8,464 nucleotides of DNA from JACZWZ01 sp964194935 (lineage in GTDB: Bacteria > Actinomycetota > Acidimicrobiia > Spongiisociales > UBA11373), in contig CAXMOL010000128.1 of NCBI GenBank assembly GCA_964194935.1, forward strand, positions 1 through 8,464, given 5' to 3'. Below, piece by piece: positions 1 through 6,355 of this stretch. Under the pieces are notes generated by a model. That model searched no databases and had not been told where the DNA came from. It was given only the letters and a program-made list of their open reading frames with translations. Made by a program: the position numbers and the translations under genes. Within the stretch, counting starts at the first letter, position 1; each line of letters begins with the position of its first letter.

Positions 1-1296
1 GCGGCGCAGCTCTTCAAGACGCACCGTGCGCACATCAGAACCGTCGACGGTGATCACTCCCTCGTCCACGTCACGAAAACGAGGCACCAAATGGGCGATC
101 GTCGTCTTGCCGGCGCCGGTGGCACCCACCAGCGCCACCGAGGTGCCCCCCGGCACGACTAGATCGAACCTCCGCAACACCGGCTGCAAGTCGGCATACC
201 CAAAGGTCACATCGCGAAAACGAACCTCGCCGCGCCCGGGGTTCATCACCACCGGCTTGGCGGGGTCGGCGATTGCCGGGGCCTTGCTGAGCAGGTCTTC
301 GATTCGAGTGGAAGCGGCGGCGGCGCGGGGCAGTTGGGCAAAGAACCAGCCGGTAATGCGCAGCGGGAAGTTGAGTAGGGCGAGGTACTGGGTAAAAGCG
401 ACGAACTCGCCGAGAGATAGCTGACCGCCGACGACCCGCACACCGCCGAGCCACAACACCGCGACCGTCGCCACCGATGGGATGACTTCGAACATCGGTG
501 CGAACTGTGACCGGATACCGGCAAGCTTGATCGCTTTGTCGTAGATGCGACGAGCGCTGCGATCGAGCTTCTCCTGCTCCTGCCACTCTTGCCCGTACGA
601 CTTGGCCACCTGGATGCCACCAATCGACTCCTCGACGACGCGGCTCAGATCAGCCAGTCGCTGCTGCACCTCGAACGAGAGTCGGATCACTCGAATCGCA
701 TACGCTCGAGCTGTAAACAGGATCGTCGGCACGGTGAGAGATGTGACCGCTCCCAGCACCGGATCTATAGCTATCAAGACCGCTACCACCGTCAGGAACA
801 TCGCCAGGTTGGCAACGGTGATAGGGGTCATCGCAAAGATGAGGCGCACCTGGCCCAGATCGCTCGACGCCCTCGCCATGAGGTCCCCGGTGCTGGTTAC
901 GTCATGAAACGAAAAGGCCATGCGCTGGATGTGCTCGAACATCCTGTTGCGCAGATCTGCCTCTGCCCGGTAGGAAACCCTGAAGCTGAAATAGCGACGG
1001 ATTCCGATCCCGAGGCCCAAGAACAATCCGGCGACCACGAGCCCAACCACTGCGGGAGCGATTCGATCGGTATTGCCAGCCACGATCGCGTCGTCGACGG
1101 CCCGCCCGACGAGGTACGGGACCAGCACCAGCATCGCCATCCACAACAGGGCCCCGGCGATCGAGAAGAACAACTCGCGGCGGTAGCCACGGATCGTCCT
1201 GGCCAGCAGACGCAGACCGGTCGTGATGTGAACCGGCTGCGACCCGGCTATCCCATCCGGAAGATCAGCATCGTTCGAGTTTGAATCGGTCAACAA
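1..1296 (-). CDS. ABC exporter half-transporter (fused permease-ATPase), 3' end cut by window
   Basis: The minus-strand frame is open for 432 codons from a TTG at 1296 to the window edge. It reads as a type IV (MsbA/multidrug-like) ABC exporter half-molecule, which pumps a substrate out across the cytoplasmic membrane as a dimer. Membrane segments are visible at about residues 41-63, 78-100, 155-190 (two helices) and 268-330 (two helices). The cytoplasmic-loop motif GDLMARASSDLGQVR is typical of the family. The ATPase domain starts near residue 357 (EVRFRDVTFGYA, A-loop Tyr367) and has a perfect Walker A, GATGAGKTT, at 391-399. The Q-loop, signature, Walker B and H-loop lie beyond position 1; family members are usually about 580-620 residues. 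An in-frame TGA at 1302-1300 bounds the start. The first ATG is inside the first membrane helix, so TTG 1296 or TTG 1293 is the likely start, although no clear Shine-Dalgarno is visible. The YihY-type gene ends 8 bases upstream, suggesting co-transcription. The substrate is unknown. Confidence 0.93.
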   Translation of the reverse strand, partial: MLTDSNSNDADLPDGIAGSQPVHITTGLRLLARTIRGYRRELFFSIAGALLWMAMLVLVPYLVGRAVDDAIVAGNTDRIAPAVVGLVVAGLFLGLGIGIRRYFSFRVSYRAEADLRNRMFEHIQRMAFSFHDVTSTGDLMARASSDLGQVRLIFAMTPITVANLAMFLTVVAVLIAIDPVLGAVTSLTVPTILFTARAYAIRVIRLSFEVQQRLADLSRVVEESIGGIQVAKSYGQEWQEQEKLDRSARRIYDKAIKLAGIRSQFAPMFEVIPSVATVAVLWLGGVRVVGGQLSLGEFVAFTQYLALLNFPLRITGWFFAQLPRAAAASTRIEDLLSKAPAIADPAKPVVMNPGRGEVRFRDVTFGYADLQPVLRRFDLVVPGGTSVALVGATGAGKTTIAHLVPRFRDVDEGVITVDGSDVRTVRLEELRR

Positions 1297-1304
1297 CGGT
1301 CACA

Positions 1305-2162
1305 TTACTGAGCAGTCGGGTCCCCGCCGACGGCTTCCTCGGCGCGGCTCAGATAAGCGACTACGACGGCTCCGAACAGGATCGCCAACGCCCCTACGTA
1401 GAGCCAAACGAGGGCAACTGCTACGGCGCCGAGCACCCCGAAGGTGGCACCGAGTTCCGGCGCCAATCCGAGGTAGAACCCGAAGCCGACACTCCCCAAC
1501 ACCGCTCCGGTGGTCGCGACCAGCGCAGCCAACCACGACCGCGGCAGAGGCTCCGGGGGCCCTAAGCGATACAAAGCGATGAGAAAGACATACAGACCGG
1601 CCCCAGCCATCGGGATCCTCAACCATGTCCACAGGTCGAGGATCAGGTCAATCCCCACCAGCTCGGCCAAGAACTCCACCAGGCGCCGACCGGTAACCAA
1701 CAGAAAAGACGTGAGTATGAGAGCGACGCCGCCTGCGGCGGTCAGCCCGACGGCCACAAGCCGCATCTGCAACGCGGGACGCCGCTCGGTGCGATCCTCC
1801 ACCGACGCCAGCGCCTTCTGTAGAGCGACCACGGCTCGTGATCCGAAGACGATCGCGAGTGTCACGGAGCCGATCACCAGCCACTCCGATCCTCCTCCGA
1901 CCCGCTGGGCGGCGTCAACCAGGAGATCCGAGACGAACGCCTTCACCGTCTCCGGGACAATTGGATCGAGAGTCGATTCGATGCGCCGCACCGCTGTATC
2001 GCTCTGGCCAATCGCCGCCGCCACGCCGAGCATGGCAAACGCCAGCGGAACCAGGGCAAGAAAGGTGTTGTAGGCAACCGCTGCCGCATTGATCGATAGA
2101 CCCGACTCACGAAGCCGACCGGACAGGCCGGTGACGATATTCCATGCTCGGCGACGATTCAT
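1305..2162 (-). CDS. YihY/BrkB family integral membrane protein
   Basis: The product is a 285-residue multi-helix membrane protein of the YihY/virulence factor BrkB family (formerly misnamed ribonuclease BN). The molecular function of this family is not established; transport or envelope roles have been proposed. The family signature near the first membrane helix is visible: a conserved AAAVAYNTFLALVPL segment at residues 26-40. Further hydrophobic segments follow, including one with LVAVGLTAAGGVALILTSF and two near the C-terminus (AVLGSVGFGFYLGL and AVALVWLYVGALAILFGAVV). The tail is short and acidic. I chose ATG 2162; an in-frame GTG at 2192 would add ten residues (MTSSGCDNHS) that do not look conserved. 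Neither start has a convincing Shine-Dalgarno. The stop codon lies 8 bases before the probable start of the ABC exporter, so the two are likely one operon and may act in the same membrane process. Confidence 0.9.
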   Translation of the reverse strand: MNRRRAWNIVTGLSGRLRESGLSINAAAVAYNTFLALVPLAFAMLGVAAAIGQSDTAVRRIESTLDPIVPETVKAFVSDLLVDAAQRVGGGSEWLVIGSVTLAIVFGSRAVVALQKALASVEDRTERRPALQMRLVAVGLTAAGGVALILTSFLLVTGRRLVEFLAELVGIDLILDLWTWLRIPMAGAGLYVFLIALYRLGPPEPLPRSWLAALVATTGAVLGSVGFGFYLGLAPELGATFGVLGAVAVALVWLYVGALAILFGAVVVAYLSRAEEAVGGDPTAQ

Positions 2163-2207
2163 CGAATGATTGTCGCACCCCGATGAAGTCACCTTGCACT
2201 CGACCAG

Positions 2208-2217
2208 CCATAGACTC
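2208..2217 (+). promoter_or_regulatory. Possible -10 element (TAGACT) for the beta-propeller gene
   Basis: The decamer CCATAGACTC contains TAGACT (2211-2216), a fair match to an actinobacterial -10 hexamer. It ends 9 bases before the ATG at 2226, which would place transcription start at or just before the start codon, i.e. a leaderless or nearly leaderless mRNA. No Shine-Dalgarno precedes that ATG, which fits. There is no well-spaced -35: TTGCAC at 2194-2199 is only 11 bases away. The same decamer occurs upstream of the hydrolase gene at 7761-7770. Promoter activity is an inference. Confidence 0.35.
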
Positions 2218-2225
2218 CACTGCCA

Positions 2226-3827
2226 ATGCCTGCTGATCCGAACCGGCCGCTGCTCGTCGGCACCTCGCTCGCCGTCGCGCTGGTGACGATGAGCGTCGTG
2301 TTGTTCTGGCTCTTCTCTCCCGGCAATGGCGCTCCAGTTGAGACGCTCGCGGTCGACTCGACCCCGGCAGTCGCCGACACCGAGATAACAGGCACCACCG
2401 GAACCACGCGTATCTCGACGACCGTCATCGAGCCGAGCACCACGGTGTCAACGACACTCCCGGATACCCCGCTTCACGCCTGGGTGGATCGGAGAACCGT
2501 CGGCGAGCCGTGGGGCGATGCCGTTGAAGGTCTGCTCACCTTTCGCGGCAACCCGACCAATACCTATTACGGCACCGGGCCCATCCCAACAACACCGGAA
2601 ATCAAATGGAGTTACCCCGACTCCCCTATGTGCTCGGCCTCCACCGACCTAGGGGTTACCTCCACATGGTGCGGGAACGGATGGACAGGGCAACCGGTCA
2701 TCTGGGAACGGCCCGACGGCATCACCGAGATGATCTTCGGGGCATATGACCGCCGACTGCACTTCCTCGACGCCGAATCTGGCCAGCCGACCCGGTCTCC
2801 CATTCTCACCGGAGACATCATCAAGGGGACACCGACAATCGATCCCGACGGCTACCCGCTCGTCTACTTCGGGAGCCGCGACAACAAGCTGCGGGCCGTT
2901 GCGCTCGACCGTACCGAGCCGGTGGTGATCTGGGAGACCGAAGCCGACCTTGCGATCGAAGGCCGGTGGAATGACGACTGGGATGCCAGTCCCCGCATCG
3001 TCAACGACATCATGTTTGAGGGCGCCGAAAACGGGATCTACTACATCTTCAAGCTCAACCGGGACTACGACGATCTTGGCCTGGTCACGCTCGACCCCGA
3101 CCTCAAGTTCAAGATGGAGACCTGGACCGAGCAGTTGCTGAACGACATCGGGCCGGGCTACCCCGCCGTGAGTGTCGAAAACACGTCGGCGATCTTCGAA
3201 GGCACGGTGTACTTCGCCAACTCGGCCGGACGGGTGCTCGGCCTGGACATAACCAATATCGAGAGTGGTGACGCTCCGATCGTCTTCGACTATTGGGTTG
3301 GTGACGACGTCGATGCCTCGATCGTCATCGACGAGGAGGGGATGCTCTACGTATCGGTCGAGTACGAGCGCTATCTCGACCGTGCCAAGGAACTCGGCCA
3401 ACTCATCAAGCTCGATCCCTCCAAAGAAGACCCATACGTTTGGGGGATGTATTCACTCACCACCTCGCCGGTCAAAGGTGGGCTGTGGTCGACGCCCGCG
3501 CTCGGCCAAGAGGTCCTGTACGCCGTCACCAACAAGGGCAACCTGGTAGCTGTCGACCGAGAAACCGGCGAAGAGGTGTGGGTGTATCAAGTAGGAGAGG
3601 GATCTTGGTCTTCTCCGGCGATCGTCGACGGTCACCTCATCGTGGCCGGCAACACCGGGCTGGTCAGAGACTTCTTTATCGGCGGCGATGAGCGCAACCC
3701 GATTCTGCAATGGACGTTCAAGGTCGGCAACGGCAACATCGAAGCCACTCCGGCGGTATGGAACGGGATGATCTACCTCGGTACCCGTGACGGGTTCATG
3801 TACGCCATCGGGCAGCAGAACGGATAG
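2226..3827 (+). CDS. Membrane-anchored PQQ-like beta-propeller repeat protein
   Basis: The 533-residue product has a short N-terminal cytoplasmic stub, one hydrophobic segment at about residues 9-31, a Thr/Ser/Val-rich low-complexity linker (about 36-81), and a large extracytoplasmic domain. The domain opens with GLLTFRGNPTNTYYGTGP at 102-119, an opening seen in PQQ-like propeller proteins. It continues with blade-like repeats of the form 'TPA(I/V) ... (L/I)Y(V/F)G ... G.L.A(V/L)D', for example GTPTIDPDGYPLVYFGSRDN, WSTPALGQEVLYAVTNKGNL and EATPAVWNGMIYLGTRDGF at the C-terminus. About seven or eight blades seem to fit. Only two cysteines are present (136 and 149), both just after the opening, suggesting a disulfide. 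No lipobox is seen, so it is probably held by an uncleaved N-terminal helix. The fold usually serves binding or scaffolding (BamB-like) or PQQ enzymes; no dehydrogenase catalytic signature is evident and the ligand is unknown. The stop codon TAG overlaps a 7-bp repeat. Confidence 0.9.
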   Translation: MPADPNRPLLVGTSLAVALVTMSVVLFWLFSPGNGAPVETLAVDSTPAVADTEITGTTGTTRISTTVIEPSTTVSTTLPDTPLHAWVDRRTVGEPWGDAVEGLLTFRGNPTNTYYGTGPIPTTPEIKWSYPDSPMCSASTDLGVTSTWCGNGWTGQPVIWERPDGITEMIFGAYDRRLHFLDAESGQPTRSPILTGDIIKGTPTIDPDGYPLVYFGSRDNKLRAVALDRTEPVVIWETEADLAIEGRWNDDWDASPRIVNDIMFEGAENGIYYIFKLNRDYDDLGLVTLDPDLKFKMETWTEQLLNDIGPGYPAVSVENTSAIFEGTVYFANSAGRVLGLDITNIESGDAPIVFDYWVGDDVDASIVIDEEGMLYVSVEYERYLDRAKELGQLIKLDPSKEDPYVWGMYSLTTSPVKGGLWSTPALGQEVLYAVTNKGNLVAVDRETGEEVWVYQVGEGSWSSPAIVDGHLIVAGNTGLVRDFFIGGDERNPILQWTFKVGNGNIEATPAVWNGMIYLGTRDGFMYAIGQQNG

Positions 3828-3840
3828 CCAGCAGCCAGCA
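3825..3840 (+). repeat. Two-unit 7-bp tandem repeat at the propeller stop codon
   Basis: GCCAGCA occurs twice in tandem (3827-3833 and 3834-3840), starting within the TAG stop codon of the propeller gene. The unit has the core YCRGY. The reverse complement of the array upstream of the peptidase gene (4366-4400) has the same core and the closely related unit GCCAGTA. Confidence 0.6.
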
Positions 3841-3849
3841 AAGAAGACC

Positions 3850-3868
3850 ACTCCCCCCTCAAGGGTGA
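3850..3868 (+). repeat. Degenerate remnant of the constant hairpin of the C/G element
   Basis: ACTCCCCCC (3850-3858) followed by TCAAGGGTGAT resembles the 3' hairpin of the C/G element (ACTCCCCCC, short loop, GGGGAGAGT) in plus orientation, but the G arm has decayed and no variable hairpin precedes it. It lies 23 bases after the propeller stop codon. The match is short, so it could be chance. Confidence 0.35.
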
Positions 3869-3902
3869 TCTGTTGCGTTTAGTGCCCGACGATTGATTGG
3901 AT

Positions 3903-3951
3903 CACTCTCCCCTCTGGGGGGAGTCAAACTCCGCAGGAGTTTGGTGGGGGG
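3903..3951 (-). repeat. C/G-rich two-hairpin element, copy A (minus orientation)
   Basis: Read on the minus strand, the element is CCCCCCACC, then an 8-bp perfect hairpin (arms CAAACTCC and GGAGTTTG, loop TGC; plus-strand 3925-3932 and 3936-3943), then ACTCCCCCC, loop AGA, and GGGGAGAGTG. It aligns end to end with copy C except in the variable hairpin, where both arms differ together. The second hairpin pairs the C run with the GGGGAGAGT arm with one mismatch. No T-tract follows on either strand, so it is not a textbook terminator, although it could slow polymerase leaving the propeller gene. Confidence 0.8.
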
Positions 3952-3962
3952 ACTCACCAAGT

Positions 3963-3980
3963 CGCAGCAATCGCGCTGCG
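3963..3980 (+). repeat. Small inverted repeat next to copy A
   Basis: CGCAGC (3963-3968) and GCTGCG (3975-3980) form a perfect 6-bp stem around the loop AATCGC. It lies 12 bases beyond the G-run end of copy A and may be an accessory part of that copy; no equivalent hairpin is seen beside copy C. Confidence 0.45.
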
Positions 3981-4118
3981 GATCGGACGTACACCGACTC
4001 GGCGAACTGACCCACAAGACTCACGATCGAGTGGCTACACAATCTGGCGCAACCACCTGGTGACAGACCGTTACGACATACAAGACGTGTTGGCCTGATA
4101 GAGACGAAGACCAAGGCG

Positions 4119-4250
4119 CCCCCCACCAGCTCGCTTCGTATCTAGCTACAGCGTTCGAGTCCTGTTCGGCCTCGAGCCGCCTCCGCATGAAGGAGCCGCC
4201 CAAAGCGGCGGCGCTGTTCCGTACGCTGACTCCCCCCAAAGGGGAGAGTG
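4119..4250 (+). repeat. C/G-rich element, copy B, with expanded or interrupted variable hairpin
   Basis: The copy begins CCCCCCACCAGC (4119-4130) and ends TGACTCCCCCC, AAA, GGGGAGAGTG (4227-4250), so both constant ends match copies A and C. Where those have an 8-bp hairpin with a 3-base loop, this one has about 95 bases between CAGC (4127-4130) and GCTG (4225-4228), which can still pair at the base. The 5' side reads CAGCTCGC then TTC, as expected for one arm and loop, but the matching arm GCGAGCTG is missing. The interior includes a smaller stem, GCCGC/GCGGC (4195-4199 and 4205-4209). Either an insertion split the hairpin or two partial copies lie side by side. Confidence 0.55.
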
Positions 4251-4294
4251 TTCAGAACAGAACCGTCGGTCCTATCACGCAACCCGACGCTCAA

Positions 4295-4313
4295 GGGGGG
4301 ACAGCGGCCCCCC
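4295..4313 (+). repeat. G6/C6 inverted repeat abutting copy C
   Basis: GGGGGG (4295-4300) can pair with CCCCCC (4308-4313) around the loop ACAGCGG. The C arm is also the leading C run of copy C, so two alternative folds compete for the same bases. Confidence 0.4.
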
Positions 4314-4357
4314 CCACCAATCGGCTCCGCCGATTGACTCCCCCCAAGGGGAGAGTG
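4308..4357 (+). repeat. C/G-rich two-hairpin element, copy C (plus orientation)
   Basis: It has a leading run of eight C then ACC, followed by a perfect 8-bp hairpin (CAATCGGC 4318-4325, loop TCC, GCCGATTG 4329-4336). Then come ACTCCCCCC (4337-4345), loop AA, and GGGGAGAGTG (4348-4357). The constant parts match copy A almost base for base. In the variable stem, three of the eight base pairs differ from copy A with both partners changed, so pairing is kept. It ends 55 bases before the peptidase start codon. Confidence 0.8.
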
Positions 4358-4365
4358 GTTTCTCT

Positions 4366-4400
4366 CTGATTACTGGCTACTGGCTACTGGCTGCCGATTA
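4366..4400 (+). repeat. Five-unit 7-bp tandem array upstream of the peptidase gene
   Basis: Five consecutive 7-mers follow the pattern CYGRYTR: CTGATTA, CTGGCTA, CTGGCTA, CTGGCTG and CCGATTA. Within this, TACTGGC is repeated exactly three times (4371-4391). The reverse complement has a YCRGY core with period 7, like the arrays at 3825-3840 and around 6365-6441. The array ends 12 bases before the peptidase start, where promoter or leader sequence would be expected. Confidence 0.7.
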
Positions 4401-4412
4401 CCCTCCCCAACC

Positions 4413-6353
4413 GTGCATTACGACTACACGACAGTCACCACTGAGTCAGTCCGTGCCGCAGTGGACGACGCAATCGCCAGCGGTGAGAAACTGGTTTCCG
4501 CCGTTCTCGCCGCAGCCGAACCCCGTACGTGGGGAACCACGATGGCGCCGCTGGACGCCCTCGATGACTTGGTCACTCGGGCCAACGGCATCGGTCCATT
4601 CATGGCGCGGGTCCATCCAGACCGCAACGTTCGCGACGCAGCCCAAGAGGCCGAGGAGAAGATCTCCAAGTGGACATCCGATCTCGTGTTCCGGCGGGAT
4701 CTGTACGAAGCCATCGAGTCCTATGCCGCCACTGAAGAGGTTGCCGGGCTATCTGGCGAACGGGCTCGGTACGTTGAATTCACGCAGCGTGATCTGCGCC
4801 GCGCCGGGCACAGCCTCAGCGAGCAAGAACGCGATGAGGTCCAGCAGCACCGCACCCGCTTGGTCGAGCTGGGAGTGGCCTTCAACCGCAACATCGATGA
4901 GGCCCGCGGCAACCTGGATCTCACCCGCGACCAACTGGCTGGTTTGCCGGAGGATTACATCAGCGGCCTGTCGGCAGGAGAAACCGAAGGAACCCTTCGG
5001 GTCACCATCGACTACCCGGACTACTACCCCTTCATGGACATGGCGACCGACAGGGTTCTACGGCGCCAATTGCAGTTCATCTTCTACAACAAGGCCGTCG
5101 ACGAGAACGAACCGATCCTGGAAGAGGCGGTTCGTCTCCGTCATCGCATAGCCGAGATCTTCGGCTTGCCTTCCTGGGCGGATTACGCCATGGAAGTAAA
5201 GATGGCAGGCGGTCCCGAGGCCGTCGAAGCGATGTACGCCGGAATCGTGCCGGGCCTCACTGAGAAGGCGCAGAGAGAAGTCGCCGATCTCGCATCCGCC
5301 CTGGAGGATGGCGAAACGGTGAATCCCTGGGACCACCGGTACCTGCACACCAACATCAAGCGCGATCGGTTTGGCATCGACCCCTCCGAAGTGGCCGCGT
5401 ACTTTCCGCTCCAGCAGGTGCTCAACGGGATGTTCGCAATCACCGCAGAGGTCTTCGGGCTGGCCTACATCCGGATCGATGCCACTGAGGCTTGGCACCC
5501 CGACGTGATCGCCTACGAACTCCACGATGCCGCCAGCGGCGACCAGCTCGCCACTTTCTATATGGACCTCTTCCCGCGCGAGGGGAAGTTCGGTCACGCC
5601 GCCGCTTTCGACCTGGTCCCCGGCCATCAGGCACCCGACGGCTACGTGCTCCCGGTTACCTCCATCGTGGCCAACTTCACCAAGCCGGTCGGTGAGACCC
5701 CATCCCTGCTCAGACACGACGAGGTCGTGACACTTTTCCATGAATTCGGGCACGTGCTTCACAACAGCCTGGGCCATACCGAGTTGGTACGGTTCAGCGG
5801 GTTCAATACGGAGTGGGATTTCGTCGAAGCCCCATCGCAGATCATGGAGCATTGGTGCTGGAACGCAGAGGTGCTCTCCCGGTTTGCCCGCCACCACGAA
5901 ACCGGCGAAGCCATCCCCGACGAAATCGTGACTCAGCTCGTCGCCGCTCGTGACCTCCATGTGGGTCTCGCCAATCTGCGTCAGGTCAGTTTCGGCAAGC
6001 TCGACATGGCGTACCACGGCCCGGGCGAGGAGAAGAACCTCAGGGCAATCGATCGAGAGACGACCGAACTCGCGCAGTTCCCCTTCCACGAGGACACGTT
6101 CTATCCGGCTGGGTTCGGTCACCTATTCGGATATGACGCCGGGTACTACGGCTACATGTGGTCCAAGGTCTTCGGCGATGACATGTTCAGCAGATTCGAG
6201 AAGGAGGGCGTGCTCAGCCCGAAGGTCGGAATGGACTATCGGACCAAGGTTCTCGCCCCCGGAGGCTCCAAGGATCCCACGGCCTTGTTACGTGACTTCC
6301 TCGGCCGCGAACCGAATCAGGAAGCCTTCCTCAGGTTCTTGGGGATTGGATAA
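4413..6353 (+). CDS. M3 family zinc metallopeptidase (oligopeptidase)
   Basis: The 646-residue protein belongs to peptidase family M3 (thimet oligopeptidase / oligopeptidase A / Dcp group), which cleaves short peptides in the cytoplasm and helps recycle degradation products. The zinc site is complete: H443-E-F-G-H447 with E444 as catalytic base, and third ligand E472 in FVEAPSQ, exactly 25 residues after the second His as in thimet oligopeptidase. The family segment FYMDLFPREGKFGHAAAF precedes it. The C-terminal substrate-binding stretch FGHLFGYDAGYYGYMW (568-583) supplies the conserved His and Tyr residues. The length is slightly below the usual 660-690. No signal peptide or membrane segment is seen. 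The start is GTG 4413, with no Shine-Dalgarno; the bases just upstream are CCTCCCC. GTG 4461 is the next candidate. A leaderless mRNA is possible. The gene ends head-on against the FAD oxidoreductase gene, and no partner gene is adjacent. Confidence 0.96.
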   Translation: MHYDYTTVTTESVRAAVDDAIASGEKLVSAVLAAAEPRTWGTTMAPLDALDDLVTRANGIGPFMARVHPDRNVRDAAQEAEEKISKWTSDLVFRRDLYEAIESYAATEEVAGLSGERARYVEFTQRDLRRAGHSLSEQERDEVQQHRTRLVELGVAFNRNIDEARGNLDLTRDQLAGLPEDYISGLSAGETEGTLRVTIDYPDYYPFMDMATDRVLRRQLQFIFYNKAVDENEPILEEAVRLRHRIAEIFGLPSWADYAMEVKMAGGPEAVEAMYAGIVPGLTEKAQREVADLASALEDGETVNPWDHRYLHTNIKRDRFGIDPSEVAAYFPLQQVLNGMFAITAEVFGLAYIRIDATEAWHPDVIAYELHDAASGDQLATFYMDLFPREGKFGHAAAFDLVPGHQAPDGYVLPVTSIVANFTKPVGETPSLLRHDEVVTLFHEFGHVLHNSLGHTELVRFSGFNTEWDFVEAPSQIMEHWCWNAEVLSRFARHHETGEAIPDEIVTQLVAARDLHVGLANLRQVSFGKLDMAYHGPGEEKNLRAIDRETTELAQFPFHEDTFYPAGFGHLFGYDAGYYGYMWSKVFGDDMFSRFEKEGVLSPKVGMDYRTKVLAPGGSKDPTALLRDFLGREPNQEAFLRFLGIG

Positions 6354-6355
6354 GT

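Larger units (their letters stand above)
3828..4412. other. 585-base gene-free island between propeller and peptidase genes
   Basis: No credible gene lies here. Short open frames exist on both strands, but they run straight through the C/G repeats and have Pro/Gly/Arg-rich, repeat-derived translations. The island holds a C-run/G-run element copy on the minus strand (3903-3951), an expanded plus-strand copy (4119-4250), a compact plus-strand copy (4308-4357), a remnant (about 3850-3868), and 7-bp arrays at both ends. Between about 3981 and 4118 I see nothing recognisable. Confidence 0.75.

Noticed and set aside
589..1284. 231-codon plus-strand open frame opposite the ABC exporter
   Set aside because: It is antisense to the clearly homologous transporter; its His/Arg/Gln-rich translation is a composition shadow.
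2194..2216. TTGCAC / TAGACT as a full sigma-70-type promoter
   Set aside because: The spacing is only 11 bases against the usual 16-18, so only the -10 part is kept as a possibility.
2649..3401. 250-codon minus-strand open frame opposite the propeller gene
   Set aside because: It is a high-GC antisense shadow; the plus-strand frame has propeller repeats and the expected membrane anchor.
4153..4161. GTTCGAGTC, resembling a tRNA T-loop
   Set aside because: The flanking bases do not form a proper 5-bp T-stem, and no acceptor, D or anticodon arms are found on either side, so there is no tRNA here.
3902..4239. Two minus-strand open frames of about 72-74 codons in the island
   Set aside because: They run through repeat copies and structured DNA, with no recognisable domain and no convincing start signal.
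4187..4369. Plus-strand 60-codon open frame in the repeat island
   Set aside because: Its translation (PPKAAALF..., LTPPKGRVV) is read directly from the C/G repeats; there is no ribosome site and it overlaps copy C. It is a repeat-derived artefact.
4371..4391. CRISPR-like direct repeats
   Set aside because: The units are 7 bases with no spacers between them, so this is a simple tandem array, not a CRISPR.
5058..6122. 354-codon minus-strand open frame opposite the M3 peptidase
   Set aside because: It mirrors the codons of a complete, motif-perfect peptidase on the other strand and shows no family motif.
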